A stretch of DNA of 64,000 bases from Gammaproteobacteria bacterium (GCA_021151835.1 JAGKWO010000001.1:248001-312000); one strand, 5' to 3'; shown: positions 9,057 to 18,360, counted from the stretch's first letter. The notes: generated by a model from the letters alone, not told the origin. Numbers and translations: made by a program.

Positions 9057-10497
9057 ATTCATCTGCCACAGCCAATTGGTTGCGCCCACGATCTTTTGCG
9101 CGATACAACGCCTTGTCCGCCCGCGTGATCCAATCACCCGCCGATTCGCCCGCACGTAACTCCGCAACGCCAAGGCTAATTGTTACCGGGCTTTCCAAAC
9201 CAAAATCAGCAGCGCAAACCGCGAGGCGCAATTTTTCCGCTACGCTGGCAGCGGCAACCAAATGGATTTGCGGCAGCAGGATTAAAAACTCTTCACCACC
9301 CCAGCGCCCGAGTGAATCGGATTGGCGCAAACTGGCCGCGAGGATCGCGCTGACTTGCTGCAACACTTTATCGCCCACCGGATGGCCGTAATGATCATTG
9401 ACGGTTTTAAAATGATCGATATCAAGAATCACAATTGACATTGGTTGGTGATAACGTTGCGCGCGCTCCACCTCATCATGTACCAGGGTATCCATCTGGC
9501 GGCGATTGAATGTCCGTGTTAGTGAATCCGTAATTGCCAATACATGTGCCGCAGCAAGCGCATCCTGCAATGCTTGCGTACGTTCGCCAACGCGCGCTTC
9601 CAAATGCGTTTGGTAGTCATAGCTATCCTCTAAAATAATTCCCATTAGCAGCATCGGCGTACCGAGTGCGAGCATAATCAGTGCCCAGCGACTGAATGCA
9701 TCAACACCCTCGCCCATGTGCAATGGATCTTGCCCGAGAGCAACCATAACGACCACGCAACTGCCGGCAATAAACATTGCCAACGCAGCGCCGACAAAAC
9801 GCAGACGGATAATAATCACCGCGACCAATGGAAATAATAATGCGGCAAGCGATGGCTCAAGCCTCGCCGATAGCAACGGCAATGGCACCGCAACAGCGCT
9901 TGCTATAAGCGGATAATTAATTAAATTACCGCGCGCGCGACGCATTGCCAGCCACAAGGGAACCAATAAAAATAATCCTTGCAAATCTGCAAGTGCCATC
10001 ATGGTAAAACGCGTTATAAATTCGGCAGGCTCAATCAATCCCAAGAGCAAATGCAGGTTGGCCATCAATAAAATGCTGAAAGTCACGGCCCCGGCAATAG
10101 CCATTAAAAACCGCTGGAATCCCAAACGGCTCAACCGCGGTTCACGGTCCAAACGCCATAAACGCCAGGCCAGGAAACTCTGGAGTGCATCCAGCAATGG
10201 ACTGAAAATAATAAGTAGTGCTGTGACGACTGCGCCATTCTCGGATAGTTGTCGCCAGGCATAAGGGCCGTTCACCAGCAGCGACGCCAGGAACACCAAA
10301 AAAAATGCACGCTTGCCGAACAGGCAAAACATAATCAGGCCGATACCCGAGGGTAGCCAGACCTGGGCAAAAAAAGTACCGGGGAAAGCCGCGTAATAAA
10401 TCCCCAGGTACCCTAATAGAACATAAAGCAGCATTAACACAGCCGCTTTTTGCCAGTTCAAGGTCACCCGGTCGACACTCAAGGAAACACCTGACAC
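9055..10497 (-). CDS. Diguanylate cyclase with MASE1 membrane sensor
   Basis: 480-residue inner-membrane enzyme predicted to make c-di-GMP from two GTP. Residues about 15-300 form eight or more hydrophobic helices and start with the MASE1-type segment YVLLGYLGIYYAAFPG...VWLPSGIG. A short coiled linker (about 297-318) leads to the GGDEF domain, with the intact active site GGEEF (about residue 415). The product-inhibition I-site RQSD lies five residues before it, so feedback control is likely. FNRRQMD and DIDHFKTVND are the usual substrate-contact segments. It is monocistronic. Confidence 0.93.
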   Translation of the reverse strand: MSGVSLSVDRVTLNWQKAAVLMLLYVLLGYLGIYYAAFPGTFFAQVWLPSGIGLIMFCLFGKRAFFLVFLASLLVNGPYAWRQLSENGAVVTALLIIFSPLLDALQSFLAWRLWRLDREPRLSRLGFQRFLMAIAGAVTFSILLMANLHLLLGLIEPAEFITRFTMMALADLQGLFLLVPLWLAMRRARGNLINYPLIASAVAVPLPLLSARLEPSLAALLFPLVAVIIIRLRFVGAALAMFIAGSCVVVMVALGQDPLHMGEGVDAFSRWALIMLALGTPMLLMGIILEDSYDYQTHLEARVGERTQALQDALAAAHVLAITDSLTRTFNRRQMDTLVHDEVERAQRYHQPMSIVILDIDHFKTVNDHYGHPVGDKVLQQVSAILAASLRQSDSLGRWGGEEFLILLPQIHLVAAASVAEKLRLAVCAADFGLESPVTISLGVAELRAGESAGDWITRADKALYRAKDRGRNQLAVADE

Positions 10498-10771
10498 ATT
10501 TACGTCTCCAGTGATGGAAAATTTTTAATATCAGGAATCTGTGCAGTATAGCGATGAATGGCGCGAAAAGCTTCGCCCGCAACAGCTGTTTAGTGTGGAT
10601 TATGGCAATGCTATTTAGATAGTCGCGCGCGGTTATTAACATGCTTCTTTTAATAGATTCATCTATAAAAAAGCGACACTGTCGAAAATTATTACACCTC
10701 CGGATTGAAATGCTGTTGTCATGTGTGAAGGATAAAATCCGGTTTATCGCACGCTATCCCGAACATAGATC

Positions 10772-11932
10772 ATGACCAGCACATTACTCCAACTCGCCAA
10801 ATACGGCCATCAATTGGATGGTGTTCTCAATCGCTACAAAGCGGCGCTTTACCCGCAACGGGTTATGGATTACCGCCGCTGGCTCAAGCAACAAAATACC
10901 GCTATTCCCGACCATCAGCCCCTTGTGGTATTTGATTTCCGCGACTCGCGCATCGATGGTCCGCAAGGGCGCCGCTTTTATTGCCTGTTTATTTTTTTTA
11001 TTCGTGCCGGTTTTTATCCTATACTGCGCGAAAATTATTTTTTCCTGGGAAATATCCAGGATAAGTACAAAAAGCTATGCCTGCAGGAAAAATTTTCTGT
11101 ATTGCACCAACCGGATTTATTATCCACTGATTATGTGTTGGTGACCGACAAATGGTATTCAGGCCTGGCGCGCGCAGCAACAAAAATTATTTCACTAAAT
11201 TACCGGGCAGATTATTCACCTGAGTCCAATTGCTTCCCTATGCCCTTCCCTATGTTCCCGCCGGTATATGCTCATCGACAGGATTTGCAATTAGCGAACT
11301 ATCGCCAACAGGCGCGGCCATGGAATATATTTTTTGGTGGCGATGCCGAACCGGAGAAATACAACAAAAATTCTATTCGCGATATTTATGCAAAACTTAG
11401 CCGCGCCCGCATTTTGGACACATTGGCTAGCAAGCTCGCTCAAAACAATTGCTATCGCGTATTACCCAGCAATGCCGATCTGGATAACGCCGTGCAGGAA
11501 AATATTCACGGGCTGGTCGTTATGAATACCCGTCAATGCAAAGTAGCGCCAATCAATTGGCTTGGCACAGTGGCGAATAGTAATTTTTTTCTTGCCTGCC
11601 CCGGCGTGCGCTATCCGATGTCGCATAATTTAATTGAAGCCCTGGCAGTAGGTAGTATTCCCATTACACAGTACCCGGAAATGTTTTTCCCGGCGCTGGA
11701 AGATGGAAAAAATTGCCTGGTATTTACCAGCGAAACGGAGTTGCTGGAAAAAGTTCATCAAGCGATGACAATGCCCGCTGAGCAATTAAGTTCCATGCGT
11801 TATGCTGCACAATACTATTACGATACCTACCTTGCCCCTGTTGCTTGTATCAACCAACTTCTGGAGCATCACCCGCATAAAATAAGTTTGCGCCTGCTAC
11901 CTTTTTTGAAAGCGGGCGGCGGGTTTGCGTAA
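10772..11932 (+). CDS. Exostosin-like (GT47-type) glycosyltransferase, putative
   Basis: 386-residue protein of uncertain specificity. The C-terminal part reads FFLACPGVRYPMSHNLIEALAVGSIPI (about residues 274-300), quoted here in two pieces: FFLACPGVRYPMSHN and LIEALAVGSIPI. This is the nucleotide-sugar-binding pattern of exostosin-like GT47 and related GT-B enzymes (EA..G.IPV). RPWNIFFGGDAEP (about 188-200) is a second recurrent exostosin-type motif. No signal peptide or membrane helix apart from a short hydrophobic stretch near residue 75. It is a lone gene, without other polysaccharide-synthesis genes nearby. Confidence 0.55.
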   Translation: MTSTLLQLAKYGHQLDGVLNRYKAALYPQRVMDYRRWLKQQNTAIPDHQPLVVFDFRDSRIDGPQGRRFYCLFIFFIRAGFYPILRENYFFLGNIQDKYKKLCLQEKFSVLHQPDLLSTDYVLVTDKWYSGLARAATKIISLNYRADYSPESNCFPMPFPMFPPVYAHRQDLQLANYRQQARPWNIFFGGDAEPEKYNKNSIRDIYAKLSRARILDTLASKLAQNNCYRVLPSNADLDNAVQENIHGLVVMNTRQCKVAPINWLGTVANSNFFLACPGVRYPMSHNLIEALAVGSIPITQYPEMFFPALEDGKNCLVFTSETELLEKVHQAMTMPAEQLSSMRYAAQYYYDTYLAPVACINQLLEHHPHKISLRLLPFLKAGGGFA

Positions 11933-12026
11933 TTAGCATTTCACTGCGTTAATTAACAAAAGCTTTCGATTTATATTTTTTAGAATCGCTAGACTGGCGG
12001 CCTCAACCAATAACCGGGAGGTCATC

Positions 12027-12452
12027 ATGCGCATTATTTTATTATCTGTCTTATTAATAACATCGCTCACCACCGCCGCTGCGGATAAAGCAACTATCAA
12101 ACGCCATCAACTGAACGAATGGGAAAAGGATATTGGCTACAGCGCTGTAGTAGAGGTCAACAACCAGCTGTTTATTTCCGGCATTGCGTGCCCGGGCAAA
12201 ACCATGGAAGAAGCCGTTAAATATTGCTACACCAGTGTTCAGGACATACTCAAAAAATTTAATTCCAGCAGTGACCAGATCATTAAAGAAACTGTTTATA
12301 CCACTGACATTGACGCCTTAATCAAAGCCATTCCGACCCGCAAGAGCTTTTTCAACCAGGGCCACTATCCCGCCGCCACCTGGGTGCAAATCAGCCGCCT
12401 CTATTCCCCTGAAGTTTTATTGGAAGTGGAATTGATTGTTCAACGTAAATAG
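12027..12452 (+). CDS. Periplasmic RidA/YjgF-family protein lacking the catalytic Arg
   Basis: 141 residues: a signal peptide (residues 1-18, ending TTAAA) followed by a YjgF/RidA trimer fold. Cytosolic RidA deaminates reactive enamines using an Arg in the segment PARS near the C-terminus. Here the equivalent segment is YPAATWVQISRL, with Ala in place of Arg, so ordinary enamine deaminase activity is unlikely. Other family features (LFISG near residue 50, YTTDID, EVELIVQR at the end) are kept. GGGAGG lies upstream of the ATG. Confidence 0.8.
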   Translation: MRIILLSVLLITSLTTAAADKATIKRHQLNEWEKDIGYSAVVEVNNQLFISGIACPGKTMEEAVKYCYTSVQDILKKFNSSSDQIIKETVYTTDIDALIKAIPTRKSFFNQGHYPAATWVQISRLYSPEVLLEVELIVQRK

Positions 12453-12570
12453 CGGAAGCTAGGGGTCCATACCCGAGATGGTCATACCTACAACAACCAT
12501 CTATAACTGGCTGCCTGTAACCAGGCAACGTTAAGCTAACAATCCAGCAATAAAACAATGGAGTAACGCA

Positions 12571-13110
12571 ATGAATATTTTAGCGATTGGCGGTAGTTTG
12601 CGAAAAAAATCAACCAATATGGGACTGCTGCGTTGTGCACAAGCCCATGCTCCGGCCGGTAGTACCATCACTATCGCCGATTTATCCGCAGTCCCTTTTT
12701 ATAACGCTGACATCACTGAAAAACCGGAGGCCGTAAAACAATTGCTGCAACAAATTGAAGCCGCTGATGCGCTGGTTTTTGGTTGCCCGGAATATAATTA
12801 TTCAATTGCTCCAGCATTAAAAAATGCACTCGATTGGGCCTCACGTGAGCCTGATAATAAATTACTCACCGGTAAAGCCGTAGCGATTATGGGTGCCGGC
12901 GGTGGTATGGGAACATCGCGTGCGCAATACCATTTGCGCCAGGTATGCGTGTATTTAAATCTGCACCCGCTTAACAGACCGGAAGTATTTGCCAATGCAT
13001 TCACCAATTCGTTCGATGCTGACGGCAATCTGGTGGATGAAAAAATACAAGGCAATATCGAGAGTCAATTGGCTGCGTTAGTGGATTGGGCCAATCAGCT
13101 TAAGAAGTAA
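12571..13110 (+). CDS. NADPH-dependent FMN reductase-like flavoprotein
   Basis: 179-residue flavodoxin-fold protein of the ChrR/SsuE/azoreductase superfamily, predicted to use NAD(P)H and FMN to reduce quinones, chromate or free flavin. The phosphate-binding loop is GSLRKKSTN (residues 8-16) and the isoalloxazine loop is PEYNYSIAPALKNALDW (about 73-89). GAGGGMGTSRAQYHLR follows. Length matches the family. GGAGTAACGCA precedes the ATG and a terminator follows at 13121. Substrate cannot be inferred from neighbours. Confidence 0.85.
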   Translation: MNILAIGGSLRKKSTNMGLLRCAQAHAPAGSTITIADLSAVPFYNADITEKPEAVKQLLQQIEAADALVFGCPEYNYSIAPALKNALDWASREPDNKLLTGKAVAIMGAGGGMGTSRAQYHLRQVCVYLNLHPLNRPEVFANAFTNSFDADGNLVDEKIQGNIESQLAALVDWANQLKK

Positions 13111-13120
13111 ACGCCAGGAA

Positions 13121-13157
13121 GTTATCGGATGGTTAAACCCCATCTGGTAACTTTTTT
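13121..13157 (+). terminator. Rho-independent terminator after FMN reductase
   Basis: Imperfect 12-bp stem (13121-13132 with 13140-13151, two non-Watson-Crick positions) followed by six T at 13152-13157. Confidence 0.65.
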
Positions 13158-13460
13158 CCAGCAAATTTACCCCCTCACCATTGATTACATCCTTCCACAA
13201 TTACACGTTATTACCGTGCGCAAGCCTTATTAGAACTGATGGATAATGGCGCCACATCCCAACCTTAAAATTCTTTGCGCTTTTTTGTGGCATTAATCCC
13301 GGCCTGATCTATAGTGAGAAAACTTGTGTTGAATAAAGCGCCGGGCGCATATCATTTCATTCCGGTGTATTTTATTAGTAAATCCCAGGCACAAATAACT
13401 GATTTATCGATTAACCGGCAGCAGGGAGGTAAAACCACTTATTTTTGATAGGAAAGCAGC
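13158..13460. other. Promoter region of the HD-GYP gene
   Basis: About 300 bases without a gene. It must hold the promoter of the HD-GYP gene; GGGAGG and AGGAAAG are seen close to that start. No clear operator was recognised. Confidence 0.4.
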
Positions 13461-14765
13461 ATGCTTGATAGTGAACAGCATCATTATTGTTTAAACCTGA
13501 TTGAAGTTAATAAGAAACAACCCGTCACCGCTAACCAACCCATACTGAATCACCAGGGTGTACTCTTGCTGGCCCAGGGCTCACCACTGGATGAGAAGCG
13601 CTCACATATCCTGTTGCAACACAAATTATTAAAACCGCTTGAGCACTGTGTGGGTATTGCCGAGAGTATGGATGCCCAGCGCCTTTTTGATTACGTGAAT
13701 AAATTCGCCCGCAACCTCCCCGGCCTTTATGCGGTTACCAACAATGAGGGCTATCAAAAAAGCTTGCGCCTCGCCTGCTTGTTTTATGAAAAATTTCCAT
13801 TGTTGCGTCAAAACCTTACCGTCCTTGCCTTGCGTGCAAAACATATTTATTTCCAGGGTATTTTCAGTGCATTGGCCGGGATTGCTATTGCGCGCAAACT
13901 CAATTTAAGCGTGCAGGAGATCCAGGCTACCTTTATTGCCGGTTTATTTCATGATGTGGGTTTTTTATATTTACCCCCCGAATTGCGCGAAAAAGACCAG
14001 GGCTTCTCGGCGGCCGAATGGAAAGCCTTGCAAGCGCACCCCTTAATTGCCCAACGCTTTTTGGATATGGTCCCCGCTTTACCGAAAGATATTGGCCAGG
14101 CTATTGTTGATCACCATGAACGGATTGATGGCACCGGTTATCCGCGCCATTTATTCGGCGATAAAATTTCCCTGGTCAGCCAAATTATTGCCGCGACCGA
14201 TACCATCATTTACAACCACAGCCGCTATGTGGATTACGGTGCGCACGCGCACACCATGTTGCTATTGGCATTAAAGTTGAGTGATAACATTTATTTTGAA
14301 TCCGTATACGACGCTGCCAGTATTTTATTTAAAGAAGCCGCGTTACCGACTGATGCCATCCAGCAATTACCATCCGCACAAAACCTGTTGGCCCGGCAAA
14401 AGAATTTACGCAGCCAATTTGGCCTGGCCAAACAACTTGCTTACCAATTGGTAGCACAACTGAATAGCCCTTTTACCCGGTCTATTAGCGCAGCAATGGG
14501 CAGGCTGGCCATTTCGGTGGTGCGCAGTGGAATATTACAACCGGAACAGGAGGAGTGGCTGGAGCATTTTAATGAGCACAATAATACCGGCGCCGTGGCG
14601 CTGATTGAAATTAGTGTCATGCAGGACCAGATTTATGATCAATTAATCCATTTAAAAAACCTGATGGAACGTTTGCTTGAATCCCTCGATAATCAACATG
14701 AACATTTCGAACGCTTTTCCAGCAGTTTGCAGACAATTGACTTGCAAGACATAGCGCTGGTGTAA
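13461..14765 (+). CDS. HD-GYP domain protein (putative c-di-GMP phosphodiesterase)
   Basis: 434-residue cytosolic protein. Residues about 145-275 form an HD-GYP domain: the metal dyad in LFHDVG (about 166-167), AHP with a further His, HHERIDGTGYP (about 214-224) and the later Asp in AATDT. This family cleaves c-di-GMP to GMP. The Lys that normally follows the HD dyad (HDxGK) is replaced by Phe here, so activity is not assured. The N-terminal about 140 residues and the C-terminal about 130 residues are helical and unassigned. No receiver or membrane domain is seen. AGGAAAGCAGC precedes the ATG. Confidence 0.85.
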   Translation: MLDSEQHHYCLNLIEVNKKQPVTANQPILNHQGVLLLAQGSPLDEKRSHILLQHKLLKPLEHCVGIAESMDAQRLFDYVNKFARNLPGLYAVTNNEGYQKSLRLACLFYEKFPLLRQNLTVLALRAKHIYFQGIFSALAGIAIARKLNLSVQEIQATFIAGLFHDVGFLYLPPELREKDQGFSAAEWKALQAHPLIAQRFLDMVPALPKDIGQAIVDHHERIDGTGYPRHLFGDKISLVSQIIAATDTIIYNHSRYVDYGAHAHTMLLLALKLSDNIYFESVYDAASILFKEAALPTDAIQQLPSAQNLLARQKNLRSQFGLAKQLAYQLVAQLNSPFTRSISAAMGRLAISVVRSGILQPEQEEWLEHFNEHNNTGAVALIEISVMQDQIYDQLIHLKNLMERLLESLDNQHEHFERFSSSLQTIDLQDIALV

Positions 14766-14818
14766 CCGCAACAGTTCTTGCGGTATACTCGGGGCAATTT
14801 CCTGCCCGAGGTATTCCC

Positions 14819-15106
14819 ATGAATTTCGATGCCCTGACCAATAACTCCCCTGAAGATCGCGCAGCTTTTTACCAATGGTTAACCGATCAAACGGTGGCCG
14901 AATTCCAGGCCGCACGCGATAACGAAGCAGGTTTACACAACGCCGTGGGCAATTACGTAAAACATGCACTCGCCGCCCATTTAACCTTTGAAGAAATTGA
15001 AGACCTGCTCGGCATCAGCGAACCTTGTATTATGGACCTTGCGCAATTATCCGAAGCAGACGAGGAAGCAATCGTTGATGCGTTTGAAGATATGTGCAAC
15101 CAATAG
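14819..15106 (+). CDS. Small acidic helical protein, unknown
   Basis: 95 residues, strongly acidic, predicted all-helical, with no signal peptide or membrane helix. It begins MNFDALTNNSPEDRAAF and holds YVKHALAAHLTFEEIEDLLG near the middle. I do not recognise the family. It lies 53 bases after the HD-GYP gene on the same strand and GAGG precedes the ATG, so cotranscription is possible. Confidence 0.6.
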   Translation: MNFDALTNNSPEDRAAFYQWLTDQTVAEFQAARDNEAGLHNAVGNYVKHALAAHLTFEEIEDLLGISEPCIMDLAQLSEADEEAIVDAFEDMCNQ

Positions 15107-15239
15107 AACTATTCGTTAAAAATACCAACGGATGTAGCGATAAATCAGCATCACTTTTTAAAAGACGATAAGGACATTTTTAACAGGAATTTTTTCATAA
15201 TCCCGCTAGCTGGCTGTATCAACCAATGGAGAATGCGCT

Positions 15240-15773
15240 ATGAATCCCTATCATCAAAGCCTGATTTTAATTGGAATGCCCGGTGCAGGAAAAAGCACTA
15301 TCGGTTTATTGCTCGCCAAACATCTGGCTAAGGATTTTGTCGATACGGATTTGCTTATCCAGCTTGAGCACCGCAAAACCTTGCAGGATATTTTGCACGA
15401 GCAAGGTTATCTGGCGCTGCGCGAACATGAAGAAAAAATATTGCTTGATATCAACTCTTCCAATCACATTATTGCTACTGGTGGCAGCGTCGTCTACAGC
15501 GAACCGGCAATGCAGCACTTGAAAAAATTGGGTCCGATTATTTTTCTGGATGTCGCTATTCATGAACTGGAGCAGCGCATTAACAACTTAAGCACACGCG
15601 GCATCGCCAGTGCACCAGGGCAAACTTTTGCGGAGATTTACCTGGAACGGCGTCCACTGTATTTACGCTTTGCCGATATAATCATTGATTGCAATGGGAA
15701 GACCCAGGAGCAATTAGTTGATGAAGTGATATGCCACGAAGCAGAAGATTTTGCCGCCGCACAAGATGCATAA
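15240..15773 (+). CDS. Shikimate kinase family protein
   Basis: 177-residue P-loop kinase predicted to phosphorylate shikimate at O3 with ATP (chorismate pathway). Walker A is GMPGAGKST (residues 12-20), the shikimate-binding Asp motif is FVDTD (about 32-36), LREHE carries the binding Arg, and RRPLYLRFAD (about 140-149) carries the C-terminal substrate Arg. The usual GGG loop reads ATGGSVV. In gammaproteobacteria the housekeeping aroK is normally next to aroB; none is here, so this may be a second, AroL-like copy or a paralogue acting on another substrate. AATGGAG precedes the ATG. Confidence 0.78.
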   Translation: MNPYHQSLILIGMPGAGKSTIGLLLAKHLAKDFVDTDLLIQLEHRKTLQDILHEQGYLALREHEEKILLDINSSNHIIATGGSVVYSEPAMQHLKKLGPIIFLDVAIHELEQRINNLSTRGIASAPGQTFAEIYLERRPLYLRFADIIIDCNGKTQEQLVDEVICHEAEDFAAAQDA

Positions 15774-15830
15774 ACCCAGCAACAGGTGGCGTTAAAATAT
15801 CGCTACCTTATAGCCAGCCATCATCCAACG

Positions 15831-17009
15831 TCAAAATAATTCTATTTTACTATCGAAATTTTCCACTTCTTGCTCATGCTCCTGTGGTGCCTGGAGCAGA
15901 TTGGAAGCCTCATCCAATTGCTGCAACAAACTACGAAAATGCACTTCAATCGCTGTGGTTGCCTCCTGCAAACCTTCGAGTGAATTCAGTGCTTTTTCCG
16001 ATAAATGCAGCAGTTGCGATTCCTGTTCCATATTCAAATCAAAACCGGTAGCCATCGTCCGCAATGAATCTGATAACTCCGTCATGATTGTTTTAACAGC
16101 GGTGCGATTATCCACTGCCGCCATTTCCAATAACATCATTACCATGCGCGCATTGTCCTGCTGGATTTTTAACAGCGTGTTCACTTTCAACGTTTTCGCA
16201 CGCGCTTCCGCAATTGAAACCACATGTGCCAACACGTCACGCAACCGGCCATAACGCTCCTGGTCAAGGTGTGGCGCATTGCTCACTAATAATTGCACAT
16301 GCTCAAAACTGAATAATAAAAACCGACCGTGGGAAATAATGCGCGTTTCGGATTCATTGGCACTTTGCAACAAGCGCAAATAAGAGACAGGAACATCAAC
16401 AGGAAAAATAGTAATGTCGTTTTCAAAAATAAATTGCACAATGCAATCAAGCCCCAAGTCGCCAAGGCACACTTGAATCAGGTTCGCCAAACGATGCAGC
16501 TCCATACAGGACTGTACCTTTTCAGCAAATACCGCAACGGTTCCCATTTCCGATGCCGATGACATTGCCGTAAATGCAATGGCGGAGAAATTTTTTAATT
16601 CGTCCAACAGGTTGTTGATGGATTTTTTTTCTTCATGAATCTTTTGCAGCACCACTTCAAAATCCGGCTGGGTCATGGAGACCGAAATATAACCATCCAC
16701 ACCAGTGACTGTCAGCTGCAGGCGCGCTTCAGGCGTACTGGCTTCGTACAAAAATCCCACTTTGGGAAAACGTGCCGGAATTTGTTCCAGCCATTGTTTG
16801 TTCAAGGGCCCACTACCTGCAACCAGGATAACAATATCCACCTGTTCAAACAGCGCAACGAATTCCACTGCACTTAATTCCCGATCAGTTTTATTCACCA
16901 GGAAAGCATCTGCACCCTCAACTAAATTACCGCGCCTATCAACAATAATCCTGCGTTCCGGCACACGATAACAGCGATCCGGTCCAGCCAATAACCAAAG
17001 AGCATCCAT
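15831..17009 (-). CDS. Pseudo-receiver protein with helical C-terminal domain
   Basis: 392 residues, cytosolic. Residues about 1-130 look like a degenerate response-regulator receiver: alternating strands and helices ending in GVDGYISVSMTQPDFEVVL, but the strand that should carry the phospho-acceptor reads VDIVILVAGSG with no Asp at the expected place. It is followed by a conserved segment FTAMSSASEMG (about 144-154) and FSFEHVQLLVSN...GRLRDVLAHV, which I recall from orphan response regulators of pseudomonads. A coiled-coil tail closes the protein. Probably a phosphorylation-independent signalling or scaffold protein; function unknown. Confidence 0.55.
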   Translation of the reverse strand: MDALWLLAGPDRCYRVPERRIIVDRRGNLVEGADAFLVNKTDRELSAVEFVALFEQVDIVILVAGSGPLNKQWLEQIPARFPKVGFLYEASTPEARLQLTVTGVDGYISVSMTQPDFEVVLQKIHEEKKSINNLLDELKNFSAIAFTAMSSASEMGTVAVFAEKVQSCMELHRLANLIQVCLGDLGLDCIVQFIFENDITIFPVDVPVSYLRLLQSANESETRIISHGRFLLFSFEHVQLLVSNAPHLDQERYGRLRDVLAHVVSIAEARAKTLKVNTLLKIQQDNARMVMMLLEMAAVDNRTAVKTIMTELSDSLRTMATGFDLNMEQESQLLHLSEKALNSLEGLQEATTAIEVHFRSLLQQLDEASNLLQAPQEHEQEVENFDSKIELF

Positions 17010-17179
17010 AAGGTCTTCCTCGACAATAATTACCTGACATAGGTGTGTTTAAAATATAGGCAGATTTACCTACTTCGTCATAAAAAAACTGAATAACGAA
17101 CATGAAAATGAGCAAAAGATGAAATTTGGACCCTATCAGCGTAGAGTTGCCGCACGCTCAATCGCCCCGAGAGAAGATT

Positions 17180-17884
17180 ATGGAAACTACAGACGTCCCA
17201 ACCGAAGAATCAGCCATGCTCAATGCGATGGAGGCCCGGGTACTCGGTGCCCTGATGGAAAAACAGCTCACCACCCCGGACCAATACCCGTTAACCCTGA
17301 ATAGCCTGCAATTAGCATGTAACCAGAAGACCAGCCGCGAACCTGTAAGCAATTACGACTCGGGCCCGCTTCAGCGTTGCGTTAGTGAATTGCAGGACCG
17401 CCAGTTAATCGCCGTGGATTATGGCTCCCGCGCCTCACGTTACGACCAGCGCCTCACGCGCGTATTGAGTGTAGATAAACCCACGCAAGCGATATTGACG
17501 GTCCTGTTATTGCGCGGTGCGCAAACAGTTGCAGAGATTCTGACCCGTACCCAGCGCATGTCTGACTTCGGTTCACTGCAAGCATTGGAAGAAAAACTGC
17601 AAAGCCTGTGCGCAAAAACCAAACCATTGATCGTCCATATCCCGCGCCAACCCGGCCAACGCGAGGATCGCTACACCCATTTACTGTGCGGGCAACCGGA
17701 CCTGAGCGCTATTGCAGCGCTGCAAGGTAGTGGCAGCCCAGGCAGAAGCCATGCCGGTAACGATGAGCAGGTCACCCAGCTGGAACAAAAAATACAGCAA
17801 TTGGAAGGCCGCATTGAATTGCTGGAAAAACAGGTAGCCACCTTGATGGATTTGAATGGCGTTAGTAATGCCGATTTAACTTGA
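17180..17884 (+). CDS. yceH: YceH family protein (DUF480/UPF0502)
   Basis: 234 residues with two winged-helix units: the first starts ARVLGALMEKQLTTPDQYPLTLN, quoted as ARVLGALMEKQL then TTPDQYPLTLN, the signature of this family. NYDSGPLQRCVSEL and VLLLRGAQTVAEI follow. A coiled-coil C-terminus (about residues 195-225) is typical. The start at 17180 is preferred over an in-frame TTG at 17126 because AGAGAAGA precedes it and the length fits. Function is not established; it is divergent from the pseudo-receiver gene. Confidence 0.88.
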   Translation: METTDVPTEESAMLNAMEARVLGALMEKQLTTPDQYPLTLNSLQLACNQKTSREPVSNYDSGPLQRCVSELQDRQLIAVDYGSRASRYDQRLTRVLSVDKPTQAILTVLLLRGAQTVAEILTRTQRMSDFGSLQALEEKLQSLCAKTKPLIVHIPRQPGQREDRYTHLLCGQPDLSAIAALQGSGSPGRSHAGNDEQVTQLEQKIQQLEGRIELLEKQVATLMDLNGVSNADLT

Positions 17885-17943
17885 CTCAACTTGCAGTACA
17901 AATAGCAAATCGTAATTTTTAGTGTAATCAAAAGGTATGTCCC

Positions 17944-18312
17944 ATGACCGCAACAAATAACGCAAACCCCGGCAAAGCTCCCCAGCGCAGTAAACGTTTG
18001 CGTAAGAAATTATTTCAGGATGAATTCGCCACCTTTGGCTTCGAATTGGAATGCGAATTCAAAGACGATATTACTGAAGAAGTGATCAGCCAGTTTGTCG
18101 ACAACTTTTTTATCGATGCGATTAACGCTCAGGGCCTGGCATTTGGCGGTGGATTATCCAGCAAACGCCTATCCGGTTTTGTCGGCTCAAACAAACGTTA
18201 CGGGTCCACTACCGAAGCTGACAAGGCAAAATTACTCGCCTGGATTAAAGCCCAACCGCAAGTGGCAAGCGTGACACTCGGTGAAATCATTGATGCAAAT
18301 TACTATATCTAA
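17944..18312 (+). CDS. yggL: YggL family 50S ribosome-binding protein
   Basis: 122 residues. The N-terminal basic helix (RSKRLRKKLFQDEFATFGF) and the C-terminal block GGGLSSKRLSGFVGSNKRYGS, given as GGGLSSKRLSGFV and GSNKRYGS, identify the YggL/DUF469 family, reported to associate with the large ribosomal subunit. It lies 59 bases downstream of yceH and is followed by a strong terminator at 18361. Confidence 0.9.
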   Translation: MTATNNANPGKAPQRSKRLRKKLFQDEFATFGFELECEFKDDITEEVISQFVDNFFIDAINAQGLAFGGGLSSKRLSGFVGSNKRYGSTTEADKAKLLAWIKAQPQVASVTLGEIIDANYYI

Positions 18313-18360
18313 TATTGATTCATAGCCTTCGCACAATACAGCGATGGTGTCAGCAAAAAT

